From Rapana venosa (Eukaryota; Mollusca; Gastropoda; Neogastropoda; Muricidae), in the NCBI GenBank assembly GCA_028751875.1, contig CM054167.1:25118377-25182376 (forward strand): a stretch of DNA of 64,000 nt, given 5' to 3'. The translations under genes and the position numbers were made by a program. Under the pieces are notes generated by a model. That model had not been told where the DNA came from, did no database searches, and saw only the letters and a list, made by a program, of their open reading frames with translations. How positions within the stretch are numbered: position 1 is the stretch's first letter; every line of letters starts with the position of its first letter. Shown here piece by piece: positions 39,839 through 54,200 of this stretch.

Positions 39839-39931
39839 TCAGGTGAGGGCCAAGGTAACCATAGCAGCGCCAGAGGCAACAAGGGCTCCCCCTGGTGTGA
39901 AGGAACAGTGCTGGGCTTGATCCGTCTGGCC
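39839..39931 (-). CDS. WDR38: WDR38-like last exon with stop codon
   Basis: This exon has 93 nt, entered in phase 0 after TATTGTTTGCAG, encoding [30 protein letters not shown] and TGA. The HCSFTPGG...VASGAA pattern matches the HTCAFTPDG...VSGAA C-terminus of WDR38 (recalled). It has no full WD dipeptide, as expected for this terminal repeat. Confidence 0.8.
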   Translation of the reverse strand, partial: GQTDQAQHCSFTPGGALVASGAAMVTLALT

Positions 39932-40224
39932 CTGCAAACAATACACCATCCCACATGTTGGTACCGACATTTTGTTGTGAACATTTATTTTTTTTATTTT
40001 TTAAAAAAAAGCGAAAGGCCTTTTCAGCCATTGTCTACCTCCTTCTCAAAGTACTGTCATATATTTTTTAAAGGTGGTAAACCCTTCCCTTCACGAAAAA
40101 AATAGCCCTGCTTTAAAATTCAATAAACGCTTAGAATGAAAATCATGATAAAAGGCCTATTTACTTGATTCAGCCAATGTTAACAACACACACACACACA
40201 CACACATACACACACACGCACACG

Positions 40225-40266
<42 letters not shown>

Positions 40267-40517
40267 AACAACACACACACACTAAAAAAATCCCACCCAC
40301 TTTTAGTAAAAACAGTATGAACTAAGGTAGGTTGACAGTTAGAGCACAACCATACCCAGCATGCAACCTGAGACCTGGAAAGAGATGGGCTCCGCCAGGT
40401 TCAACGTGCCCATGACCCTCTGTCCCAAAAAAACTTCAGTACATGACCCACAGGACTTCTTGAGGAGTTAGGAAGTCAGGCAGAACTGCCAGTTCTCCCC
40501 TTTTTGCTTTTGGCTTT

Positions 40518-40565
<48 letters not shown>

Positions 40566-41521
40566 TATATTGGTGTGTGTATGTATGGGTGTGCGCGTGT
40601 GTGTGAATGTGCATGTGCGTGCACCCAAAAAAAAAAAAATTTAAAAAAAAATTCTTTTCCAATCAATGGTATTTACAACATTGTATTCCTACATTGGTGT
40701 GTGTGTGTGTATGCGTGTGCATGTGTGTGTGTGTGTGTGTGTACGCGGTGCGTGTGTGTGCGCGCACCTGGGTTTGTGTTTGTGTATGATAATTTTTTTA
40801 AGCTATCTTGGAATGCTTATAACAATCTGAAATGTATTTTTCTTGTGTCTTGTGAGATAATTATAGGTATCGATATGCCTGTCAGTATTGTAATTGCCCT
40901 TCATGGGATGATTAAAGTGTTTTTGACTTGAATTGACTTGACTTGACTTAATTTCAGCTGCTTTCTCTCAGCTGCTCTCCATTCCATCCATCCCAGCCCA
41001 GCTGGTGCTTAGTTATTGTAACAGAAACTGACCACCACACTTGGACGAGGTAAAAGGACAGGGACGCGCTGAATTTAGCACGCTTGACTGAGTGACGTTG
41101 GATTAAGAAGGAAGGTGGCAGGATGGTTAAGACGTTCGCCTGCCAACAAGTCAACTGTGAGGTTCTTGGGTTCGATTCCCAGCCTCCTCGCCCTTTCTTC
41201 CCAGTTTGACCACCAAAAAAAATCGAACTGAATGTCAAAGTCCTTGGATGAGACTATAAATCGAGGCCCCGTGTGCAAACGCATGCAGAACATCTTACGC
41301 ACACGTTAAATCCTGTTCCGCTTTTCGAAAGAGTAGGCCATTGTGTGCTGGTGGGAACAGATGACAAAATTTACAAAACCGCATACACTAGGGGACTGGA
41401 TATATAAAAAAAAGCACATGAGTACTTATTCCATTATCCTCGGGGAAAAAAAAAATTCTGAGCGCTTTGATTTGTTGCTTTACAAGATTCAGCGCTATAT
41501 AAATTCCATACATCATTATTA

Positions 41522-41553
<32 letters not shown>

Positions 41554-44038
41554 TGCACGCTGTGCATGACATATCTACCTGAGAGTCAGGATCTTCATGA
41601 TAGAGCCTCACTTTGGTGCCAGCCAGTATTTATTTTAAAAAAATTTTTTTTAATTTATTCTTTTATATCGAGGATAATGGAATAAGCACTCATGTGCTTT
41701 TTTTTTACATCCAGTCCCCATGTGTATGCGGTTTTGTAAATTTTGTCATCTGTTCCCACCGGCACACAATGGCGGTTTTCTTCACGCGTTCAACTTTCTG
41801 ACAAAACAGTCAGAGACACCGGCACCAGTATCTCACAGTGACAACAATTCTGATCAAACAACCCATTTCATCTCTCTCTCTTTCTCTCTCTTTTTCCCTG
41901 TGGGGATGCTGGGGGCCTGTCAGTATAAATAGCATCCCTACCTTCTGTAAATTCTCTGCTAGGAATTCCCTCTTCTCCATCCCTCTCTTTTGTTTCTGCC
42001 TTATTCCATTTCTTCTTGTCACCTCTTTCTTGTCTATTTTCTGCCTTCTTGGTCCATTCTATAAAAGAATAAAGAAAATAAACATTCTCCTGCCTTTTTC
42101 CCGGAAAGACTTGAAACATATATCTGTCCCACGCCGAAGTCAATCCAATCTAATCCAATCCTGTTGTTTATCACCCTGCCGACCACAGAGGCCATATCAG
42201 GGCTGTGACCTCAACAACTTCTAAATCTCAGATTAAAACGGAAGTTGGATGCGCTGGGCCTGACTAGTCAGGCGTTTAACGGCAGCTCAACACATTTTCG
42301 CTCATATAATAATAATAATAATAATAATAATGTATGGAATTTATATAGCACTGAATCTTGTAAAGCAACAAATCAAAGCGCTCAGATGACATAATTTTAA
42401 AAAATCTTTTATCGAGGATAATGGAATAAGCACACATGTGCTTTTTTTACATCCAGTCCCCGTGTATATGCGGTTTTGTAAATTTTGTCATCTGTTCCCA
42501 CCGGCACACAATGGCCTACTCTTTCGAAGAGCGGAACAGGATTGAACGCGTGCGCAAGATGTTCTGCATGCGTTCACATATGACAGATAACAATAGTTGC
42601 TACCTGAGCGTTCGATAAGAAGCAGAAGAAGAAGAAAAAAAACATCTCTCTCTCTCTCTCTCTTTCTCCCTCTCTCTCTCTCTCTGTCTGTGTCTGTCTC
42701 ACCTCTAAGGTGCGTATGCACTGTCCGTTGACGATGTCCCACACCTTGACAGAGTCGTCGTCGCTTGAGGAAGCCAGGTAGGTGCCGTCAGGTGAGAAGG
42801 CCAGGGCTTGAACCCAGCCCATGTGGCCGCGGCAGGTGTGCAGGCATCGCCCAGTCTTGGGGTTCCACAGTCGCACGCTCTTGTCCCAAGATCCCGAGGC
42901 CTGTGTGCGCACAGCCATGGGGAATGGTGACATGGGACACTGAGCTGTTCACTACAGGCATTTGGCCCAGGTCAAAAGCTGTGTCAGTTATTGATGCCAG
43001 CTAATTGCCAAGGCCTACGCTAAAATGTTGTTATGTTGTAAAATGTTGTGTTGAGATTTCCTTCAGCCATGACAAGCTCTTAACATAACAACCTTCACTC
43101 TTCTTTTAAAGGAGAAAAAAATCCTCTGAAGTCGGAGTATGGCTGCCTATTTGACGAGGTACTTGAAAAATAGTCATACACGCAAACTTCCATCCGGTGT
43201 GCTTCCTATCTCACAGTGATTCCCAGGTGGGATGAGTGAGTCAGAGTGCACGTTCTGGGTGACCCCCAGAGTGTAAAGCTGGGGAACGCACAACAACTAC
43301 AGGCATTTACGTTCTTACATTCATACATTTACATTCTTTACATGAACATTCATTAAGTGTCAGAGTGTGTCATTTTCATAACAGACTGGTGGGAAGCATG
43401 ATCTACAGGTTCAGATTGGACGCATTTAGGACTAAATTCTGTAAACAGATAACTTGTCCATGTGGTTCTGACTTATCACCTAAGCATGTCATTCTTCATT
43501 GTGAACTACTTCAACCATATTTTTCTGGTACAGTTGTAGATCAGATTTCAAATAATAATAATAATAATAATATATGGAATTTATAGAGCAATATGTCATT
43601 TGAATATTTATTGGCTGATAATGTGGTTATGTTGGAGATAGTTAGTTGTTTAGTTAGAAGCCCTGTTGGCAAACTTTGTTAATTGTTCTTGCTGCAGTTT
43701 AAGCTGTTCAATGCCTCCCCCCCTCCCTCATCCCCGTCCCTCCCATAATTTCTTTGTATTTTTTTTCTCTTTTATCATGCACAGACACTAATAGGTAAAC
43801 ACAAACACACACACACACATAAACACACACACACAAACACACACACAGACCAGAAATTCTACAGTCACACACTGTATATGTGTGGAGGGAGGGGGAGGCA
43901 GGAAAGAGGCACACTAATTATGCAAAGAAGTAAGAGTAACCTATGCAAGCTAGTAAATAATCTGCAATGTTGAAACAAGTGGAAAGGAGGAAATTTTAAA
44001 AATCTTTTTATGATAGACCTGATAGCTTGATAGTATGT

Positions 44039-44111
<73 letters not shown>

Positions 44112-47100
44112 CCTCTCTCTCTCCTCTCCTCTCCTTTCCTTTCCTCTCCACTCCTCATGCCCTTTGTCTTGTCTAATTCAATAGATTTTATCGTGGATGT
44201 TGTTTTTATTGCAGTTAGAGATGAGATTATTAGTACTATTATAAGCGATACTGTTTTAGTATGATATTGTTTTTAGTTTGATAGTCCAGTGGATTATGGG
44301 CTTATGAATTATGTATCGTATAGGGGTCCTACTTGTTTGAATATGTGTCTTTTTTTTAAATTTTTTTTTTAAACTATTAATTTGATTGAAGGTGTATTTC
44401 CCCTTCCCCCTTGATACTCCTCCCCCACCCCATCCTTTCTAATGCTTTTCTGTTATCATGGTTATGTTGTTGTCTCATGGTGATGGGGATCATTTGTTAT
44501 ATTGTTGTCTCATGGTGATGGACGATTGTTGTTATAATTGTATCTCTATTATGATAATCATTATTATAATCTTATTTGCCTTATCTTGCTTTGATAGCTA
44601 TTGTGTGAATATGTCTTTTTTTTTTTTTTAAAGCGCTATTTGAAAAGTATGAACGCAAAAAAAGCACACGTTTGCTGGGTGGAGGAGGAGAGGAGGGAGG
44701 TCATTGAAGGTAATATTGTCAGTAATGACGAATGCCTAGTATTTTCTAACGTTTTATTCTTGTACCTTTTTATTATCTAAAGTATAAACGTAAAAGAATG
44801 GATGTAACAGTAGGTGAAGTAATTTGTTTGTCCTGATGTTTAATGATTTTCTTTTTTTAATTCTTAAAACATTTTTATTTAAATGTGTGTGTGGACGTGA
44901 GCGCCCACGCGCTCAGGCATGCATGAGTATGTGTTGCATGTATATGTATATGTGGTAATTTGTACTTTCAATGTATCTCCTTATCGATTTTTTCCTCTTT
45001 TTTTACTGGTTTAAGTTAACGGTAAATGATGCAATAACGTAATGTCTTAGTATAATCATTACGAAATTTGTTCTTAGATAGATGGCTTGATGAAAAAAAG
45101 CAAATGCATTGCTTATTCAATGTACCATCTGGAAATAAAATTTTGACTTGACTTGACTTGACTTGACACACACACACACACACACACACACATTCTCTCT
45201 ATATTGTAACACTAACTTTTGTCTAATGTCACTTTGAGTGAACAGACATTAAATTAAAGAAAGTACAGGCATTTACTGTTTACCTTTCACTTAGCTGTTA
45301 ACTACAGGCATTTACTGTTTGCCTTTCACTTAGCTGTTAACTACAGGCATTTACTGTTTGCCTTTCACTTAGCTGTTAACTACAGGCATTTACTGTTTGC
45401 ACTTTCACTTAGCTGTTTGCACTTTCACTTAGCTGTTTGCACTTTCACTTAGCTGTTTGCACTTTCACTTAGCTGTTCACTACAGGCATTTACTGTTTGC
45501 ACTTTCACTTAGCTGTTAACTACAGGCATTTACTGTTTGCACTTTCACTTAGCTGTTCACCACAGGCATTTACTGTTTGCACTTTCACTTAGCCGTTAAC
45601 TACAGGCATTTACTGTTTGCAATTTCACTTAGCTGTTCACCACAGGCATTTACTGTTTGCACTTTCACTTAGCCGTTAACTACAGGCATTTACTGTTTGC
45701 AATTTCACTTAGCTGTTCACCACAGGCATTTACTGTTTGCACTTTCACTTAGCCGTTAACTACAGGCATTTACTGTTTGCACTTTCACTTAGCTGTTTGC
45801 ACTTTCACTTAGCTGTTTGCACTTTCACTTAGCTGTTTGCACTTTCACTTAGCTGTTAACTACAGGCATTTACTGTTTGCACTTTCACTTAGCTGTTTGC
45901 ACTTTCACTTAGCTGTTTGCACTTTCACTTAGCTGTTCGCTACAGGCGTTTACTGTTTGCACTTTCACTTAGCTGTTCACCACAGGCATTTACTGTTTGC
46001 ACTTTCACTTAGCCGTTAACTACAGGCATTTACTGTTTGCACTTTCACTTAGCTGTTCACCACAGGCATTTACTGTTTGCACTTACACTTAGCTGTTAAC
46101 CACAGGCATTTACTGTTTGCACTTTCACTTAGCCGTTCACCACAGGCTTTTACCCTCTGCCTTCCTTCTTCCTCCTCCTCTTCCTTCGTCGATGCTTCCC
46201 CTTCTACGTGGATGGTGACAATGTCTTTGTTATGAATGATACAGAATGGCTTGTTAAAACTTTTTCCCTACAGGTATCCCGCTATTAGGTAACCAACCAT
46301 CTACTAACTCTTCCCTATGTACCACCCACTACTGGGTTCGGTAGCATACAAATGGGCACAGTGCACACGTACTGGGAATGATGATCTGAGGTCTGTGGCT
46401 GGTAGCAATAGACTGTGTTGGTTTGGGCACGTTCAACAGAAAGCAGACCACCACATCATAAAAAGAGCAATGAACTTTGTAGTGGATGGAAAGAGACCAA
46501 AGGGAAGACCTAGCAAAACCTGGGTTACCTGTATTGCAGATGATCTTAGAGAAAGGGGCATAAATAAGGAGAGAAGCTCAAAACAGAGAGAGATGGAGAA
46601 AGCTCATCAATGTCAAACTTCCCTTGGGAGAAACATGACAAAAAAGGAAGAAGAAGAAGAAGAAGAAGAAGAAGAAGAGAAGAAGAAGAAGAAGAAGGTG
46701 GAGGAGGAGGAGGAGGAGGAGGAGGAGGAGGAGGAGGAGAAGAAGAAGAAGAAGGATAACAAGAACAAGAAAAAGAAGAAGAAGAAGAATTGCGAAGAAG
46801 AAGGAGAAGAAGATGAAGAAGGAGAAGAATTGCAAAGAAGAAGGAAAAGAAGAAGGAAGAAGAACAAGAAGAAGAAGAAGGAGAAGAAGAAGAAGAAGGA
46901 CAAGAAGAAGGAGAAGCAGAAGAAGAAGAAGAAGAAGAAGAAGGAGAAGAAGGAGAAGAAGAAGAACAACACGAACAAGACCAAGAAGAAGACAAAGAAG
47001 AAGAAGAAGGAAAAGAAGAACAAGAAGAACAAGGAGAAGAAGAAGAAGAAGAAGAAGAAGAAGAAGAAGAAGAAAAGAAGAAGAAGAAGAAGAAGAAGAA

Positions 47101-50100
47101 AAAGAAAAAGAAGGAGAACAAGAACAAGAACCAGAAAAAGAAGAAGAAGAAGAAGGATAACAAGAACAAGAAAAAGAAGAAGGAGAAGAAGAACAAGAAC
47201 AAGACCAAGAAGAAGACAAAGAAGAACAAGAACAAGACCAAGAAGAAGACAAAGAAGAAAAAGAAGACAAAGAAGAAAAAGAGGACAAAGAAGAAAAACA
47301 AGAAGAAAAAGAAGGAAAAGAAGAAGAAGAAGAAGAAGAAGAAGAAGCAGAAGAAGAAGAAGAAGAAGAAGGAGGAGGAGAAAGTCACAGCCTTACCAGC
47401 ATCCCGTCTTTGGAGAAGGTCACAGCGTGTACGTTGCCAGTGTGACCTTCCAACACACGCACCTCGGGGACCTGGTCTGTCTCTCTGATGGCCCACACCC
47501 TGACGGTGAAATCCCAGGACCCTGTGGCCTGAAACATCACACACGTAATGAATTAAAGGGGGGCAGTGGGGATGCCGAGAGCCTATCAGTATATATAGCA
47601 TCCCCACATTCTGTGCTAGAAATTTCCTCTTTTCTATCACTCTCTTTGTTTCTGCCTTGTTCCTTTGCTTCCTGTCACCTCCTTCTTCTTGTCTATTTTC
47701 TGCCTTCTTTGGTCCATTCTCCTCAGTATATATAGCATCACCACATTCCGTGCTAGAAATTTCCTCTTTTCTATCACTCTCTTTGTTTCTGCCTCGTTTC
47801 CTTTTCTTCCTGTCACCATCCTTCTTGTTGTCTATTTTCTGCCTTCTTTGGTCCATTCTCCTGCCTTTTTTTCCCCCCAGAAAGAACTTAAAAGGTAACT
47901 ATTCTCTCTTGTGCCGAAGTCGGATGCCACGCTGGGCCTGACTTGTCAAGCGCTTGACGGCAGCATGACGCATTTTCGCTCATATAACAGACAACGATAG
48001 TTGCTTTCTGAGCGTTTGATGAAGAAGAATGACTTAAGGGGGGAGTGGGATCGCCTGGTAGTTAAGAGTGATGCGCATCATGTTCATGATCTGCTGACCC
48101 AAGTTCGAATCTCGTTCAAGAGGATTTTTCTTCAGGGGTGACTGTGCTGACTCAGTGCAGACTCCACTTCCCACCAAAAGTAATTCTGATGAGACTTTAA
48201 ACCAAAGTCCCATGTACACGAACACACGCAGAACATCTTGCGCACATGTGAAAAACCTGTTTCGCTTTTTGGAAGAGAAGGCTATTGTGTGCCTGTGGGA
48301 ATAGATGACAATATTGACAAAACTGCATACACATGGGGACTGGATGTAAAAAAGAAAAAAAAGGCACATGAGTGTTTATTCCATTATCCTCGAAATAAAA
48401 GAGTAATAAATAAAAAGAATAAAGAATTTAAAAAAAAGAGGAATCCATCATCTGACTGATTGACTGACGGACTTTTTTCTTAACCCTTAGACCAGAGGAA
48501 TGACTGAGGGGGGGGGGGGGGGGGGGGGGGGGACTACACTGAATCTTTCAGGCAGTGTGTGTGTGTTGCGGGCAAGTTGAACCTGGCGGAGCCCATCCCT
48601 CTCCAAAACGCAGCGTGCATGCTGGGTATGTTTTGTGTCATCAGTCTCACCGGCCATAGCTGGCCTATTCTTCTATACAAAAGGTGGATGGGCTTTTCTT
48701 GATTGTTATTTTAGTTGTTTTTTTTTTTCTTTTCATTCTTTGGCACCAGAGCTCCGAAGTTCACCAAATGTGAGATTGTCGCGTATGCGACCGGGTTTTT
48801 TTTTTGCCCGCCATTAAGGTAGATGCATTCCGACTTCATGGATGAAGTCTGAACACGACACCAGAGTGCATGCATTTTTATTTTTGTCATCCGTTCTTAA
48901 CAGCATGTAACGGCCTACTCTTCCGAAAGGCAGACAGGGTTTTAACGTGTGAGCAATATGTTCTGCATGCTTTCGCACACAAGGGCCATGGGGCTGGTGG
49001 GATAGCACAGTGGTTAGAGCGTTGCATTCGCGGTTTCATGGCCCAGATTCAAACCACCATTGAGACACCTGTTCAAGGAGATTTTTTTTTACTCTGGAGT
49101 TAGCATCAGTACCAACATCTGGAGATAGCACCAGTACCAACATCTGGAGATAGCACCAGTACCAACATCTGGAGATAGCATCAGTACCAACATCTGGAGA
49201 TAGCATCAGTACCAACATCTGGAGATAGCATCAGTACCAACATCTGGAGATAGCATCAGTACCAACATCTGGAGATAGCATCAGTACCAACATCTGGAGT
49301 CAGCATCAGTACCAACATCTGGAGTTAGCACCAGTACCAACATCTGGAGATAGCATCAGTACCAACATCTGGAGTTAGCATCAGTACCAACATCTGGAGT
49401 CAGCATCAGTACCAACATCTGGAGTCAGCATCAGTACCAACATCTGGAGTCAGCATCAGTACCAACATCTGGAGTCAGCATCAGTACCAACATCTGGAGT
49501 TAGCACCAGTGGATCGGTGGTCTTGAGGCAACTCACCTGCCTAGAAAGCGAAAAGTTTGGGTTCAAAGTGTGTGGTGGTTCAATCCCCGTTTGGGCCAGA
49601 AACTTTTGCCCCATCCACTAGACCATGAGTGGTGGTCTGGGTGCTAGTCTTTTGGATGAGACAATGAACCGAGGTCCCATGTGTAACGCATAATTATTTA
49701 GCGCACGTAAAAGAACCCATGGCAACAGGAGAGTTGTCCCTGGCAAAAATGATGTAGAGAAAAAGTCACTCTGATAGGGAATCAAATACAGATGCAGATC
49801 AGAAAAGAAAAAACCCCCAAAAGGGTAGCACTGCTTGTGGTGACACGCTCTCCCCGGCGAGAGCAGTCTAAATTTAATGCTGAGAAATCTACCATGATGT
49901 AAAGTGGTATACACTACACTACACTACACTACACTACACTACACTACACTACACTGCACAACACTAACATACACTACACTACACTACACTACACTACACT
50001 ACACTACACTACACTACACTACACTACACTACACTACACTACACTACATTACAACTCCTTTCCCCCAAAAGCTCAGGATCAAACCAGTACTTCCTGCTTT

Positions 50101-51159
50101 CTCGGCAGTTGCGTTAAGTACTTCAAAACAACCGATCCACAACATTCTACCACACTACTACCATAAATCGCTAATACAAATCATGGGGTCTCTTACACCA
50201 GATCTTCTGCATGCGTATGACATAAAAAGAAATCCTCCATCAAATCTGCTTTTTTTTGTTTGTTTGTGTCATGGCTAGAGCTCTGAGGTTCACCAATGGT
50301 GAGATTTTGCTTATGCTACCATTTTAACCCACCGTTAACACTATCCCTACCTTAAGGGAGAGAACCTCGCTTTCCCAGTACACATGCACTGTGTGGATTT
50401 GTATGCTTCTGTAACCCAGTAGTGGGCGATACGGAGGGAAGGGTTAGTAGATGGTTGGTTACCCTATAGCGGGTTAACCATAGGGAAAAGGTTACGGTAG
50501 CCCTATTCCGACTTTGGGGATAAATCTACATGTTATGATATAAACTTGAGAGATAATATAAAAAAATCTTCGATTCTTATTTCACCCCATGAAGTCAAGA
50601 TTGAAACCCATGACTCTGAGACCATTAGGAAGAGAGGTCCGTTGTTTGGAATGCCGTCAGCGCCTGGGCTTTATCACAGTTCTTGATTAAACCATTGATG
50701 CTGGGGGCAACAGCAGCAAAGTGAGAGGCTGTATGACCAGTGGCTTTCTTTCCCACTCATGGAATTCCACTTTACAGCTTAGTCTTTAGTGATCGACTAT
50801 GACTCTCTGACTAGGAGGCTTGACTCGCACAGTCCTCATGACTGCAGCCCTGAGGGCTGGTTGGCATTTGGAGAACATCTCCAACGCTGACTGTCCTTGG
50901 CCGAGAGAGTGGGGATGTACTGTGGGCAAGGCATCTCCACTAGAATCAAATTTCTGCCCAGTTTCCAAAACAGCCGCTGCCTCCTCTGCTGTTTTGGAGG
51001 TCATCATGGGACACGACGGACAAACATACAATGGACCGCTTGGCTACTTGGTGGTGTGGAGCAGAAACTCACAATGAACTGTCGGTCAGAGGAGAAGGCG
51101 ATGGATTGAACCAGGCTGCTGTGTCCTGTCAGTATCTTCACTATCTGCCCTTCCTGCAT

Positions 51160-51209
<50 letters not shown>

Positions 51210-54200
51210 CACATACACACACACACACATACACACACACACACACACAGATATATGAAAATGTGCACACACATGAGCGTGTGCACGCACATGTGCACAC
51301 ACAGAGATATATATATATGAAAATGCACGCACACATGAGCGTGTGCATGCACATGTGCACACACAGAGATATGAAAATGCGCACACACATGAGCGTGTGC
51401 ATGCACATGTGTGCACACACACAGAGATATTTATGGAAATGCGCACACGCGAGTTTGTGCATGCACACGTGCGCACACAGAGATATATATGAAAACATGC
51501 ACACACACACATGAGCGTGCGCACACACATGTGCACACACAGATATATATATATATATATATGAAAATGCGCACACATGAACGTGTGCACGCACATGTGC
51601 ACACACACAGAGAGATATGAAAATGCGCACACACATGAGCATGTGCACACACACACGTGCACACACAGAGATTATATGAAAATGCGCATACACATGAGTG
51701 TGCACACACAGAGATATATATGAAAACGCACACACACGAGAGTGTGCACACACGCATACACAGATATTTATGGAAATGCGCACACACATGAGCGTGTGCA
51801 CACACAGAGATGATATGAAAATGCACAGACACATGAGCGTGTGCACACACATGTGCACACACAGATATATATATGAAAATGCACACACACATGAGCGTGT
51901 TGACACACACACACACAGATATTTATGGAAATGCGCACACACATGAGCGTGTGCACACACGTGCACACACATACAGATATTTATGGAAATGCGCACACAC
52001 ATGAGTGTGTGCACGCACATGTGCACAAACAGAGATATATATGAAAATGAGCACACACATGAGCGTGCGCATACACACAGAGAGATATTTATGGAAATGC
52101 GCACACACATGAGCGTGTGCACTCACATGTGCACACACAGAGATGGTTTGATGAAAAAAAGCAAATGCACTGCTTATTCAATGCACCATCTGAAAATAAC
52201 AGTTTGACTTTGACTTTGACACAGAGATATATTTGAAAATGCGCACACACATGAGCGTGTGCACACACATGTGCAAACACAGAGATATATATGAAAACGT
52301 GCACACACATGAGTGTGTGCACACACACACATACAGAGATATTTATGGAAATGTGCACACACATGCACATGCACACACACATATGCACATACACACAAAA
52401 GTTTTAATGGTGACAAAATTTACTAAACCACATATAGATGGGGACTGGGTGCAAAAAACGCACATGAGTGCTATTCCAGTATCCTCGAAATAAAAGAATG
52501 ATGAAAATAAAATAGCACAAACACACACAGACACACACACAAAGAATTAAGAAATTTGTTTTTTGATAGATGGTTTGATGAAAAAAAGCAAATGCATTGC
52601 TTATTCAATGTGCCATCTGGAAATAAAAATTTGACTTGACTTGACACACACACACACATGCACAAAAAGGCAGATACATAAACGAAGACATCCACATGTA
52701 TGTATTTGCACACACACATGCACACACACACACACACACACACCCTAACTGACGTAAGATCTTTGTTGTGTTCAAATGGTTTTGGATATGCAAGATATTG
52801 GAGATGTTTCCTTGTTTATCAGAACTTTCAAGTCCAGACTTTTGGACATATATTGCCAGAACTGGCATGACTCGTTGATGTCTTGTCCTGATTATTTGAA
52901 TTACCACCCTGATATATGTAGAGCAAATTATGTAGGACTTTTGGTTTCCTCTGAACACCGTCATATACTTTGCTTATTAAGAAGTAATGCACTACCACTG
53001 AAAGGCATTCCACGTTATAAGAAAACACCTGTAAATCCTTATTGTGTGCAGTGTGACGGATCTGTCATTGAAGATTTATGCCATTTTTTGCTCATATGCC
53101 CAAAATATGCACCTTTGCATAAACGTTATATACCCCTTTATTATCACAAGTTTCCATCAGGCTTTAAGGTTCAGATGCTGTGTTCAAACCCTTCTGAGAA
53201 ACTGATTGTGAACCTGGCAGTTTATGTAATTGAATGTCTAAAGATCAGAAACATGTAGCTCTCTCCCTGCCTGCAACAAAGACTGTGTGCTTACTCTATT
53301 ATATCACCTCGACTGCTCCGTGGTTGCTTTTTCATATTGTGTTCATATGGGTCTTATGGCCTGCAAAAACTAAATAAATGTGATTGATTGATTGATTGAC
53401 ACACACACCCTCCCCCTCCCTCTCACCACACACACACATCCCCCCACCCACACAAACATCTCTCCCCCCCACCACACACACACACATCCCCCCCACCCAC
53501 ACAAACATCTCTCCCCCCCACCCACACACACACACATCCCCCCCCACTCCCAACACACACCACACACACACAAAGATTCAGCAATTAATAGCTCAACAAC
53601 AAAACAAACAAAAAGAATCAAACTAATCCAGAAAAAAGACAAGCAGAGAGACAGACAGACAAGACCAACAGACCGACTGACCGACAGACCGACAAGACAA
53701 GACAAACAGACTCGAAACACAAACGCGAGCGACGAAACCAACCAACCAACGAACCGACCTCCACGTCCCACAAGATGGCGGTCCTGTCCCAGGATCCCGA
53801 ACACAACCAGGCAGAGTCGGGGGAAAATTCCACAATCTCCACGCTCTTCTCATGTCCTGCACACACCACACCACACCACACACCACAACCACACCACACA
53901 CCACACACCACACACACACACCACATACCACACCACACCACACCCCACCACACACCACACCACACCACACACCACCACACCACACCACACCCCACACCAC
54001 ACCCCACACCACACCACACCACACCACACCACACCACACACACCCAAACATAGTAAAGAAAAAGATATGTGGATGTAGGGGAGCGAGGCGTCAGAGACCT
54101 CAACTTCTCTAGGGGCAAGCTGGGGTTAGGTGGATCGGTGGTCTAGAGGTAACGCGCCTGTCTAGAAAGCGAAAAGTCTGGGTCGGAAGTGTGCGGTGGT

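Noticed and set aside
46317..47856. Lys/Arg/Glu-rich frame on + and Ser/Phe-rich frames on -
   Set aside because: LINE tail plus GAA tract, with a WDR38-like exon on the opposite strand at its end; not a nuclear basic protein.
49091..49508. Regular 25-bp repeats that could suggest a CRISPR array
   Set aside because: There are no unique spacers, the units are directly joined, and the unit derives from a SINE in a eukaryotic intron.
50786..51109. Frames of 70-85 residues on both strands between repeats
   Set aside because: No recognised domain and no splice connection to either gene; the region is the intron after the exon at 51073-51153.
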